NCBI RefSeq assembly: GCF_900184245.1
Contig: NZ_FXXB01000008.1
Coordinates: 868,001 to 932,000 of the forward strand
Direction of reading: 5' to 3'
Source of the DNA: Brachybacterium massiliense
GTDB taxonomy: Bacteria; Actinomycetota; Actinomycetes; Actinomycetales; Dermabacteraceae
Length of the DNA stretch: 64,000 bases
Part shown: in pieces, positions 18,006 to 28,897 of the stretch
Layout of the letters: every line of letters starts with the position of its first letter
Numbering within the stretch: the stretch's first letter is position 1
Position numbers and translations under genes: made by a program
The notes under the pieces: model-generated
Seen by the model: only the letters and a program-made list of their open reading frames with translations
Databases searched by the model: none
Told to the model about the DNA's origin: nothing

Positions 18006-18458
18006 CGTGCGGGTCCTCTCATGGGAGTGTCTCCTGCTCGGCGCTCATCTCAGAACGTGTCGTGTGTCGCATGACAGCAGGCGTGGGAGCGCTCCCAACA
18101 GGAGGCGACCGGAGGCGAGGAGCTGCGTCTGTCGACGACATTGGGGGTCGACGTCACGATCGCCCGCCTCTCCGTCACCGAAGAGGACGGCGCCTCTCTG
18201 ACCTGCCCTGACAGTTAATCCAGGGAGGTCGGGGCACCACAAGAGTGTTTTATGAAATGGCCTTTCATATACATCTCTTGTTCACCGTCGACCCGACAGG
18301 GCGCCCCGACGGGGCAGGTGCGGGGCCAGGCGCGCGCCGCACCGGGCCAGGGTTCGGCCGGTGCGCCGGGTCAGGGACCGGCCGTGCAGACGGCGTCGTC
18401 ACCGACCGAGCAGGGCAACAGCCCGCTCACGAACCGGATTCCGCCGTCTTCTGGGTCG
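18006..18458. other. 453-base upstream region of the sugar ABC operon
   Basis: No convincing gene. It contains the CebR-like palindrome (18084-18097), an AT-rich island around 18240-18285 with a 7-bp inverted repeat (TATGAAA at 18251-18257, TTTCATA at 18263-18269) that could be a second operator or promoter element, and a GC-rich half with GGCC/CCGG repeats adjoining the end of the JetB gene. Confidence 0.5.
18084..18097. promoter_or_regulatory. CebR-like LacI-family operator
   Basis: TGGGAGCGCTCCCA is a perfect 14-bp palindrome with the central CG typical of LacI-family sites, identical to the CebR box known from Streptomyces cellobiose genes. It sits 79 bases upstream of the LplB-type permease start. 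The sequence identity is direct; the identity of the bound regulator is inferred, and no LacI-family gene is in the window. Confidence 0.75.
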
Positions 18459-19187
18459 TCAGTCGGCAGTCGACGAGGAGCCCGCGGCGGTGCCGCTGCC
18501 GGCCGGGTCGCTCGGGTCGTCCTCGGCCCGGTCGTCGTCCTCGGCCCGGTCGCTGGGGTCCTCGAGCCCGCTCACCCCGGCCTCGCGGTACAGGGCGATG
18601 AACTCGCGGGCGGTGTCGGGGCCGATCATCAGGCGCAGCACGGGCGAGACCTCGTAGTCGTCGCCCTGCTCGTCGAGCAGGCCGGCGCGCTGGATCTTGG
18701 CGATCGAGGCGCGCACCTCCTTGGCGAAGCCGGCCTCGTCGGTCGAGGTGGTGCGGCGGTAGGCGGCGAGCGCCTGCTGCAGCTCGGCCTCGGAGACGAC
18801 GGTGCGCTGGCCGCGCGAGGACTGGGTCAGGAGCATCTGGCGCAGCACCAGCATCAGCACCGAGTCCAGGCGGTTCATCCCCGTCAGGCGGCGCAGCAGC
18901 TTGGGCGCGTCCGGGTCCTCCTCGCTCTGGCGCACGAAGGCGACCTGGGCGTCGTCGTCGACGATGAGCTCGAGGAAGAGATCGGCCAGGCGCGCCTCGA
19001 TCGCGGCGCGGTCGCGCAGCAGCTGGGCGTAGCGGGCACCATCGCGTCGGCCGTCGAGGAAGGGGCCCTGCATCAGGTGCACGAGCACCCGCCGTGATTC
19101 GTCGACCAGCGCGGCACCGGGGACGGACGGCGCGCCGTCCTGCTGCGCGGAGTCGTCGGCGCTGGAGGGGGATGCAGAGCTGATCAC
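18459..19187 (-). CDS. DUF4194 protein, JetB/MksE-like KITE subunit
   Basis: Predicted winged-helix KITE subunit (242 aa) of a Wadjet (JetABCD) or MksBEFG SMC-type complex that recognises and removes circular plasmids. DUF4194 features are visible: LVDESRRVLVHLMQGPFLDG, YAQLLRDRAAIEARLADLFLEL, then FVRQSEEDPDAPKLLRRLTGMNRLDS with the following LVLRQML helix, and a C-terminal wing-like VSPVLRLMIG. The last 30 residues are a disordered acidic tail. I use the GTG at 19187 (AAGGTGGGG upstream). Normally jetB lies directly between jetA and jetC; here it is alone, with jetA 1.6 kb away and no motor or nuclease gene next to it. Confidence 0.82.
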   Translation of the reverse strand: MISSASPSSADDSAQQDGAPSVPGAALVDESRRVLVHLMQGPFLDGRRDGARYAQLLRDRAAIEARLADLFLELIVDDDAQVAFVRQSEEDPDAPKLLRRLTGMNRLDSVLMLVLRQMLLTQSSRGQRTVVSEAELQQALAAYRRTTSTDEAGFAKEVRASIAKIQRAGLLDEQGDDYEVSPVLRLMIGPDTAREFIALYREAGVSGLEDPSDRAEDDDRAEDDPSDPAGSGTAAGSSSTAD

Positions 19188-19349
19188 GAGGCCCCACCTT
19201 ACCGGCGCGTCGGGTGCCGGACGAGCATTGCGCGACTGAGCGGTCGGTCGATATGCACGCATCCGGGACCGCGATCTGGTCCAATGGCCCCACACGCAGG
19301 AAGGCCCCTGTGCGACCGTGCGGGGGTTGTCGACCGCAAGGAGCCGACC

Positions 19350-20276
19350 ATGGAACTGTCCGCGCCCGTCATCATCGGGATCGTCCTGCTGGTGCTGATC
19401 CTCCTGATCATCCTGGTCGTCGTGGGGGTGATGGCCTCACGCAAGCGCGAGGCGCAGCAGCAGGAGGCCGACAGGCGGCGCGCCGCGCAGATGCGTGAGG
19501 AGGCCTCGCAGAAGGAGCAGGTCGTCCAGGAGCGCGATCTGAAGGCGCGCGAGACGGAGCTCGAGGCCGAGCGCGCACGTCTGGACGCCCAGCGCCGCGC
19601 CAAGGAGGTCGAGCAGGAGAAGATCGCGGCCGAGCACCGGCACGCCGAGGCCGCGAAGCAGCGTGAGCAGGTCGATCAGGAGCGCAGCACCGTCCAGGAG
19701 CAGCTCGCCGAGGCGGATCGCCTCGACCCTGATTCCGACGACGCTCACCGCGCCGACCGCGACTCTCGCGCCACGCGCGGACACGACCATCGCCCGGGCC
19801 ACGGCGACGGCGGGCACACCCCCGTCGTCGATGACCGTCACGCAGATGGCTCGGCAGGACGCGACCGTCGCGCGCCCGGTGCGCCGGTGCACGAGCAGCC
19901 CGGTGCCGCTCGCCACGACGCGCTGCATGCTGACGACGGTGCACGCCCGCTCGATCAGGAGCCCGCTCCGCACGATCGCTCCGGCGCCGACCACGTCCGC
20001 GTCGAGGAGACGCAGACGGTCGGCGAGCACGAGGGCGCGGCACCCTCGCACGGCCGTCGCGCCGCGCGTCCCTCCGATCAGGAGCCGCAGGATCCGCAGC
20101 AGCCGCAGGACCTGCCCGGTGAGCAGGACCCGTTCCTGGCGCAGGAGCAGCAGCTCGCGCAGGAGGACGGGGAGCTGCCGCCCCGGGCGCCGGAGTACGG
20201 CCGCCGCGAGGACGGCACCGGCACTGAGCCGATCGTGGAGCCCGGCACGGAGCCCGGCCCCGAGCACCGCGGCTGA
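19350..20276 (+). CDS. Membrane-anchored coiled-coil protein with His/Asp-rich disordered tail
   Basis: Uncharacterised protein (308 aa). Residues 6-30 form one membrane helix (VIIGIVLLVLILLIILVVVG), residues 32-125 are a charged Ala/Glu/Arg/Gln coiled coil (AAQMREEASQKEQVVQERDL and similar), and the remainder is low-complexity, rich in His, Asp, Arg and Gln-Pro, without repeats of fixed length. AAGGAG precedes the ATG at 19350. It is divergent from jetB (162 bases between starts) and followed by a hairpin. It has no ATPase motifs, so it is not a replacement for the SMC motor. Function unknown. Confidence 0.75.
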   Translation: MELSAPVIIGIVLLVLILLIILVVVGVMASRKREAQQQEADRRRAAQMREEASQKEQVVQERDLKARETELEAERARLDAQRRAKEVEQEKIAAEHRHAEAAKQREQVDQERSTVQEQLAEADRLDPDSDDAHRADRDSRATRGHDHRPGHGDGGHTPVVDDRHADGSAGRDRRAPGAPVHEQPGAARHDALHADDGARPLDQEPAPHDRSGADHVRVEETQTVGEHEGAAPSHGRRAARPSDQEPQDPQQPQDLPGEQDPFLAQEQQLAQEDGELPPRAPEYGRREDGTGTEPIVEPGTEPGPEHRG

Positions 20277-20294
20277 ACGCCTCTCACCACCGGC

Positions 20295-20330
20295 AGCGGC
20301 CCGGACACCTCACGGGGTGCCCGGGCCGCT
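20295..20330. terminator. Terminator after the coiled-coil protein gene
   Basis: Inverted repeat with 15-base arms (20295-20309 and 20316-20330), 14 of 15 paired, 6-base loop, 19 bases after the stop of the upstream gene. Confidence 0.75.
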
Positions 20331-20380
20331 CCTCGTCGTCACGACACGCGGTGCGAGGGCCCCGTGCCACACTGCGGGGC

Positions 20381-20797
20381 ATGGCCGATCCCACCCCGCG
20401 CACCCGCATGGACGACGTCACCGTCGAGCGGGTGCTGCGCGTGGTCGAGGCGATCCCGCCGGGCCGGGTCGCCGCCTACGGCGAGGTGGGGCGGATCGTC
20501 GGGGTGGGCCCGCGGCTGGTAGGGCGGATCCTGCGCACCTGGGGCTCCTCGGTGCCGTGGTGGCGCGTCACCAACTCCTACGGCGACCATCCCCTGCTGG
20601 CCCGCGCGCTGCCCCACTGGCGCAGCGAAGGCATCACGGTGAAGCCCAACGGACGGGGCTGCCGCATCGGAGACTTCGGGGCGGATCTGGAGCAGCTGCG
20701 GCGCGATGCCGCACCGGCTCTCGCCGCGCTCGAGGAGATCAGCGCCCAGGACGCCGCGGAGGCCGCGCAGAGTGCGGGCGCCGACGCCGACCGCTGA
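20381..20797 (+). CDS. Alkyltransferase-like protein (ATL)
   Basis: Small DNA-binding protein (138 aa) related to the C-terminal domain of O6-alkylguanine-DNA alkyltransferase. The fold is clear from IPPGRVAAYGEVGRIVGVGPRLVGRIL and SSVPWWRVTNSYGDH. The alkyl-accepting Cys of the PCHRV motif is Trp here (PWWRV, residues 59-63), which defines the ATL group: these bind O6-alkylguanine, flip it out and hand it to nucleotide excision repair rather than repairing it themselves. The protein has an extra 40-residue alanine-rich tail. It is a single gene, convergent with jetA. Confident in family; the pathway role is from known ATL proteins. Confidence 0.9.
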   Translation: MADPTPRTRMDDVTVERVLRVVEAIPPGRVAAYGEVGRIVGVGPRLVGRILRTWGSSVPWWRVTNSYGDHPLLARALPHWRSEGITVKPNGRGCRIGDFGADLEQLRRDAAPALAALEEISAQDAAEAAQSAGADADR

Positions 20798-20830
20798 GCG
20801 CGCGGGCTCAGCCTCCGCGGCGCCTGCCGC

Positions 20831-22393
20831 TCACTCGACGGGGATGTCCTCGAGGAAGTAGAACGCGGGCACCTTCGCGGCGTAGTCGTTGCCGTCCAGC
20901 TCCCGCCAGCCCACGATCTCGCTCGAGCCCTCGCGGGCCTGCGCATGACCGGTGGCCAGGAACATCAGACCGATCACGCTGGCCAGGCCCTGCTCGGCCG
21001 GCTTGTGGCGCAGCACGTCTCCGATCGAGGCCTGCCCGGCGAGGCCGCGCACCTCGTTGACGTCCCCGGTCAGGCCCACCAGGTCGATGTCGTTGGTGCG
21101 CACCAGGTCCTGCAGCACCTCGACGCTGAGGGCGGTCGCGTCGTGCACCTCCGCCTCGGCGGGCGCTCCCGGATCAGTGGGGTCCTTCAGCCGGTGCTGG
21201 GAGACCGAGCTCATCTGCACCCGCGACAGGTCCAGCTCGAGGGTGAAGGGGGCGCGGGTGGGCACCTCGTCCTTCTGCGCGAGGGCCAGGCCCTGCGCCT
21301 CCTGGAGCAGCTCGAGCATCACCCGGTGCTGTCGGAAGTCCTGGGAGCGCACGAAGCGGGCCAGGGAGCGGTACAGCTCCGTCTTGACGTCCAGCACCTC
21401 CTGCGCAGGCTCGTAGAGGTCGCTGAAGACGTTCGCGAGCTTCTCCCGCTCGTCCCGGCTGAGGGTGCGGGCGAAGTCGCGCTCGAGCAGCCGGTCCACG
21501 AGCTCCTGCGTGGTGCGGGTCTGCACCGGGTCGTTGAGCATGCGGAAGAAGGCGGTGAAGGTGCGGCCCACCGTGGACTGGCCCAGCAGATCGTCTCCGG
21601 CCAGCAGCTGCTCCAGGATCTCTCCGCGCGAGCCCTCCGGGGAGAGGATCTGCTCGCGCAGGCGCAGGTCCACGGCGCGCAGGTCCTCGCGGTACTGGAG
21701 GAAGTCGCCCGAGAGCTCGGCGGCGATCTGCAGGATGTCGCGCAGGCGGTCCACGGAGGCGTCGGCGCTGGGGAGCATCAGCTCCCCTTCGGCGAGCTCG
21801 CGGATCTCGGCCTCGATCCGCTCGCGCCGGCGCTGGAGGTCCGCCAGGCGCACGTCGCGGTCGGTCTCGGTCTCCTGTGCGAGGCGCTCGAACTGCTGGA
21901 CCACCAGCTGCAGGCGCGACTCGGTGGTGGTGGGGCGGTGCTCCTCGAGCGAGGCGATGAACTGGATCGCGTCGATCGTGGCCGGTGAGGGCTCGAAGGT
22001 GGTCTCGGTGTGGTGCGGGTCGTCGCGCCGGGTCAGGTAGCCCTCGCGCACCCAGCCGTCCACATACTCCGCAGCGGTGCGCCCGGGACGGGCCTCGCCA
22101 GCGGTCTCGACCTCCTCGGATGCTTCGTCGTGATCGCCGCGCTCGTCGGGGGCGTCATGATCGTCGTGCAGGAGGTGCAGGTGCGCGCCCACGCGGGCGA
22201 TCAGCTCGCTGCGCGGGAGGCGGCGGTCCCCCGACGGGAAGGTCGCCTGCAGGATCGCGAGCACCGCAGGGGCCTTGGTCGCGGCGAGCAGGCGCCAGGT
22301 GCTGGCCCGGCGCAGCTGCTCGTAGGTCTCCTTGCGCGCGGACACGGCGTCGCTGCGGCGGTCGGTCCACCGGTTCGGCTCGGTCGTGGTCAC
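20831..22393 (-). CDS. DUF3375 protein, JetA/MksF-like kleisin
   Basis: Predicted kleisin subunit (520 aa) that would bridge the SMC heads and bind the KITE dimer in a Wadjet/Mks complex. The N terminus has YEQLRRASTWRLLAATKAP, the centre LEEHRPTTTESRLQLVVQQF followed by a long helical region with TDRDVRLADLQRRRERIEAE, SPEGSRGEILEQLL and STVGRTFTAFFRML, and then SLARFVRSQDFRQHRVMLEL, all characteristic of DUF3375. Length is normal. Residues 80-100 hold an acidic insertion (DDHDAPDERGDHDEASEE). The GTG at 22393 has no good ribosome site, so the start is tentative. Downstream on the same strand there is no jetB; plus-strand genes intervene. Confidence 0.87.
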   Translation of the reverse strand: MTTTEPNRWTDRRSDAVSARKETYEQLRRASTWRLLAATKAPAVLAILQATFPSGDRRLPRSELIARVGAHLHLLHDDHDAPDERGDHDEASEEVETAGEARPGRTAAEYVDGWVREGYLTRRDDPHHTETTFEPSPATIDAIQFIASLEEHRPTTTESRLQLVVQQFERLAQETETDRDVRLADLQRRRERIEAEIRELAEGELMLPSADASVDRLRDILQIAAELSGDFLQYREDLRAVDLRLREQILSPEGSRGEILEQLLAGDDLLGQSTVGRTFTAFFRMLNDPVQTRTTQELVDRLLERDFARTLSRDEREKLANVFSDLYEPAQEVLDVKTELYRSLARFVRSQDFRQHRVMLELLQEAQGLALAQKDEVPTRAPFTLELDLSRVQMSSVSQHRLKDPTDPGAPAEAEVHDATALSVEVLQDLVRTNDIDLVGLTGDVNEVRGLAGQASIGDVLRHKPAEQGLASVIGLMFLATGHAQAREGSSEIVGWRELDGNDYAAKVPAFYFLEDIPVE

Positions 22394-22451
22394 GAGAGGA
22401 GAGTCTAGCGGCGCGCGTGCACGCGGGAGTGCCGGCCGGGCTGCCCGCCGC

Positions 22452-22844
22452 TCACGCGGGGCTCGCGGTGCGCAGTCCCTCCCGCTCGGCGGCGGACGTC
22501 AGTTCGTGGTCGTAGGTGACGAGCAGGTCGGCGTCGACGGCGAGCGCCGCTGCGAGATGGATCGCGTCAGCGCTGCGCAACGAATGCTCGCCGCGGGAGG
22601 CGACCAGCAGATGCGAGCGTTCGATGTCGATGAGGCCGACGGCGCTCAGGAGCTGGTCGATCGTCTGTGCCTCCGCGAAGCCGCGGCGGCGCGCGGCGCA
22701 GTGCATCTCGGTGTGCAGGAGGTAGGAGGCGACGATGTCGTGCCCCTCGAGCTGCCAGCCGTGGAACGTCTCGCGCATGGCTCGGGTCTCGGGTTCGTCG
22801 ATGAGGATCTTCAGTGCCGCCGCGGTATCCAGGTAGACGAGCAT
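22452..22844 (-). CDS. VapC-like PIN-domain toxin
   Basis: Predicted endoribonuclease toxin (130 aa), usually aimed at tRNA or rRNA. The four acidic PIN residues are visible: Asp6 (VYLDTAAAL), Glu46 (HTEM), Asp93 (SADAIHLA) and Asp112 (YDHELTSAA), and the length is typical. The ATG at 22844 shares one base with the stop of the upstream antitoxin gene, the usual coupled arrangement. It lies just upstream of jetA on the same strand with a 58-base gap. Confidence 0.9.
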   Translation of the reverse strand: MLVYLDTAAALKILIDEPETRAMRETFHGWQLEGHDIVASYLLHTEMHCAARRRGFAEAQTIDQLLSAVGLIDIERSHLLVASRGEHSLRSADAIHLAAALAVDADLLVTYDHELTSAAEREGLRTASPA

Positions 22845-23107
22845 CAGCCTTCCCTCGTGCCGCGCAGATCCTCGAGGATCTCGCGACTGCTCGCGCTCGA
22901 GGCGAGAGGCAGCGCGTCGACATCGATGTTGAGTGCCTGTGACACCCTGCCGGCGCTGCGGAGCATCTCGAGAGGAGAGCTCGAGTACGGCACCAGGCGG
23001 GCGACCGGGCGGCCGTTGTTGGTGATGGCGAACTCCTCCCCCGCCTCGACGCGACGCAGGATCTCCGTGCTGTGATTCCTCAGCTCGCGGTGCGGGATGG
23101 TGATCAT
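22844..23107 (-). CDS. Phd/YefM-family antitoxin
   Basis: Predicted antitoxin (87 aa) that neutralises the adjacent PIN toxin and represses its own promoter. The opening MITIPHRELRNHSTEILRRV then GEEFAITNNGRPVARLVPY is the DNA-binding Phd/YefM fold; the C-terminal 40 residues would wrap the toxin. GAGAGGGT precedes the ATG. First gene of the pair, divergent from lacZ. Confidence 0.9.
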   Translation of the reverse strand: MITIPHRELRNHSTEILRRVEAGEEFAITNNGRPVARLVPYSSSPLEMLRSAGRVSQALNIDVDALPLASSASSREILEDLRGTREG

Positions 23108-23237
23108 CTCGACCCTCTCCTTGCTCGCTCGATGTCCGTCGACGCCCGCAGGCGACTTCTGTAGCAGAGCGTAGCAAGGGCGTCGTCGGTGGCATCGTCC
23201 CGCAGCTCACGCCCCGCTCACCCCCGAGGTACGCTGA

Positions 23238-26312
<3,075 letters not shown>

Positions 26313-26341
26313 GATCGACACCTCGCTGTCACCTGGTGCGC

Positions 26342-26374
26342 GACGGCGCCCGATATCCTGGATCGGGCGTCGTC
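26342..26374. terminator. Terminator after lacZ
   Basis: Inverted repeat with 13-base arms (26342-26354 and 26362-26374), one G-T type mismatch, 7-base loop, 30 bases after the lacZ stop. Confidence 0.7.
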
Positions 26375-26408
26375 GTGACGTCACGATGACGCATTCACCG
26401 GGAGAAGC

Positions 26409-27152
26409 ATGACTCAGGGGTACGGACGGGATCAGGGGCAGTGGGGCCAGGGCGGGCAGAATCCGCCGCCGCCCGCCCCGCAGTGGGGGCAGGATCCGCA
26501 GCAGGCTCCGCCCGCGGCGCCGCAGTGGGGGCAGACCTCCCCCGCTCCGCAGCCCGGCGCGCAGGCTTCCCCGACCCAGCCGCAGTGGGGCCAGGGCTCC
26601 CCCGCCGCCGCGCCGGGAGGCTACCCGGGTGCGGCGCAGTCCGGTGCCGCGGGCGGCTACGCGATGCCCGGCCCGGCCTCCGGCTCGGGGGTCGCGAGCC
26701 TCATCAAGTGGATGTTCTTCGCGGTCCTCGCGGTGATCGTGGTGCGCCTGATCGGCAACGTGATCGTCTTCGGGATCGGGGCTGCGGGCGGTGCGGCCGG
26801 CTCCTCCGCGATGGTGGGCGTCGGCAATCTGGTGGGCCTGCTGGTGCTGGCGGTCAACGGCCTGGTGTCGCTGGCGGTGCTGGTGCTCGCGGTGATGGTG
26901 ATCGTCCAGGCCTCCGGCAAGGGGCGCACGGGCGCGATCATCGTGGTCGCCACCATGGTCCTCGCCGTCGTCGCCTACTGGATCGTGTACGGGATCTACT
27001 CCGTGATCCTCATGAACACCTTCGACATCGGCACCATCGGCGTGATGTCCCTGATCTACCTGGTCGTCGAGATCATCCGCTCCCTGATCGTGTTCGCCGC
27101 GCTGATCGTGGGCTCGATGATGTCCCGTCGCTGGGCCGCGCAGAACGCCTGA
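26409..27152 (+). CDS. Membrane protein with Gln/Pro-rich PQWGQ-repeat N terminus
   Basis: Uncharacterised protein (247 aa). The first 90 residues are disordered and repeat the motif PQWGQ four times, a cytoplasmic or surface tail of the type seen before membrane domains in many actinobacteria. The remainder has four hydrophobic segments (at about 97-125, 135-168, 178-200 and 210-240). No catalytic motif is seen. GGGAGAAGC lies before the ATG. It is followed by a bidirectional terminator. Function unknown. Confidence 0.75.
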   Translation: MTQGYGRDQGQWGQGGQNPPPPAPQWGQDPQQAPPAAPQWGQTSPAPQPGAQASPTQPQWGQGSPAAAPGGYPGAAQSGAAGGYAMPGPASGSGVASLIKWMFFAVLAVIVVRLIGNVIVFGIGAAGGAAGSSAMVGVGNLVGLLVLAVNGLVSLAVLVLAVMVIVQASGKGRTGAIIVVATMVLAVVAYWIVYGIYSVILMNTFDIGTIGVMSLIYLVVEIIRSLIVFAALIVGSMMSRRWAAQNA

Positions 27153-27169
27153 GCCGCTCCGCTCCGACG

Positions 27170-27197
27170 GCGCCCCGGACCTCGAGGTCCGGGGCGC
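27170..27197. terminator. Bidirectional terminator hairpin
   Basis: A perfect 28-base palindrome (14-bp half-sites) between the convergent membrane protein gene and the broken beta-propeller gene. Confidence 0.8.
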
Positions 27198-27254
27198 TGT
27201 GCATTCCGGGGCGGTGCCCGCCGGGCAGGTGGCTGCGCGGGCCGGGGGCCCGGC

Positions 27255-28897
27255 TCAGGTGCCCAGCAGCAGGGTCTGTCCGTCCACGGTCACGAGGGCT
27301 CTTCCCCCGCCGAGGGGGTGAGCGGCCTCGATCCTCTCGGCGACTTCGGTGTCGACGGTGACCTCGCCGCTCGCCGCGTCGAGCACCCGCAGCCGCTCGG
27401 CTCCGCGCGGGGTCAGCGGCGTCTGTCGTTCCAGGCTGTCGCGCACCACGGCGGTGCCCTGGGCGAGGCTGCCGGCCACCTCGGCATCCGGGGAGGTCAG
27501 CGGCAGGGTCCACAGGTTCGTGCCGTCCACGGTGTCGTAGGCGAGCAGCTGACCGGCGTCGTTGGTGACCACCATGGCGGCGGCATCGATCCCGATCCGG
27601 GCGGTGAACGCCGAGGCCTGGCGCACGCCGTCGCCGCCGGGTGCGGCCCAGGCGGCGTGCTGACCTGTCGCGACGATCTCGCCGGCCACCTCGGCGCCCT
27701 CCTCGGTGCCGGTGGCGAGCACGCTCGCGCCGTCCAGGCGCACCGACCAGGTCCCGGCCGGGGAGGGCTCGGACTGCCACAGCTGCTCGCCGTCCTGGAA
27801 GGCGGTCGCGGTGAGCGCGCCGTCCGGTGCGGAGCAGACCGTCATCACCAGCGCCGCCTCGTGCAGCGGGTCCTGCGCGGTGGTCAGCGGCCGGGTGGGG
27901 GTGAGGCGGCAGTCCTCGTCGGCGCCGGCGAGGATCCGGCCGACGGGGAAGCCGGTGGCGGGGTCGAGCTGGGTCCAGCCCTGGGCAGGAGCGAAGCGCA
28001 GCGGGATGGTGGGCAGCACGCCGGTGGCCCGGAGGGCGTCGAGCGGGCCGGGCGGCTGAGGGCGTCGAGCGGGCCGGGCGGCTGCGCGGGGCGGGCGGGA
28101 ATCTCGTGGCCCGCGGGGTCGATGCCGCGGGTCTCCTCGGCGTCCAGGAGCGACCACAGCGGCGTCTCGGGAGCGGTGAGGTCGTGGCCGGTGAGGCGGC
28201 AGAGCTCCTCCTCGCAGTGGCGCATCACGATCAGGTCCCCGTCAAGGGCGAGCGGGGCGCCGTCGAGGCTGATCGAGGGCAGGCCGCCGTCGGCCCCGCC
28301 GGAAGCGCTGCGGTCCAGGGTGAGCACCTCGGTGGTCTCGGCGGTGACGTGCACGGCCCGGGTGCCGTCCTCGCTCAGCGCGACCACGTCCTCGGGGGCG
28401 GCGTCGATGCTCCGCGTACCCTGCGCATCCAGCAGCTGTGCCAGGCCGCTCGCGCGGCGCACCAGCACGGGTGTGTCCGGAGCGGGCAGGGAGTGGACCA
28501 GGTCGTCCTCGGCGAGCGGGTCGATCACCACGTCGGCCTGCTGGGCCAGGGGCGGGATGCGGCTGTTGAGCACGGCGGGGACGGTGAGCACGAGGGCGAG
28601 CGCGAGGGCGGTCCCGGCCGCGAGGAGCAGCCGCAGTCCGCGCCGGCCCCGGGTGCCGAGGGCGGCGAGCAGTCCCGCGCCGACGCCGGCACCTGCGAGG
28701 ATCCCGGCCGCCAGGCGCAGCGCCCCGAGCCGGAAGTGGCCGCCCAGCAGCGCGCAGATCCCGGCGAGCGCGAGCAGCGTCACTGCCGCGCCGAGGGCGA
28801 GGGTCGCGTCCGCGCCCCGCTCACCGGTGCCGGGGTCGCCGGTGCCGCGCACGTCGGCACCAGAACCGTCAGCGCCGGGCCCCGCCGGTCCCGTCAC
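27255..28897 (-). pseudogene. Membrane-anchored beta-propeller (PQQ-like) protein, split by a 26-bp duplication
   Basis: Two overlapping frames read as one protein. The N-terminal part (from the ATG at 28897) has four hydrophobic helices in the first 130 residues, then an extracytoplasmic domain with repeated short beta units (LLDAQGTRSIDAAPEDVVALSEDG). The frame then goes wrong after QPPGPLDAL, while the frame beginning around 28080 contains the same QPPGPLDAL and continues sensibly to the stop at 27255 (GTNLWTLPLTSP, RLRVLDAASGEVTVDTE). The cause is a perfect 26-bp tandem repeat (28033-28084). Removing one copy restores a single ORF of 538 codons. It is coupled to tgt upstream by an ATGA overlap. 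Function unknown; it may be inactive, switchable, or a sequencing error. Confidence 0.85.
28033..28084. repeat. Perfect 26-bp tandem duplication causing a frameshift
   Basis: Copy one is 28033-28058, copy two 28059-28084, identical throughout. Since 26 is not a multiple of three, the extra copy shifts the reading frame of the membrane protein gene. Deleting one copy makes the ORF continuous. Confidence 0.97.

Noticed and set aside
19350..20276. Replacement for the missing SMC motor of the jet locus
   Set aside because: The coiled-coil protein has no Walker A, signature or Walker B motif and has a membrane helix.
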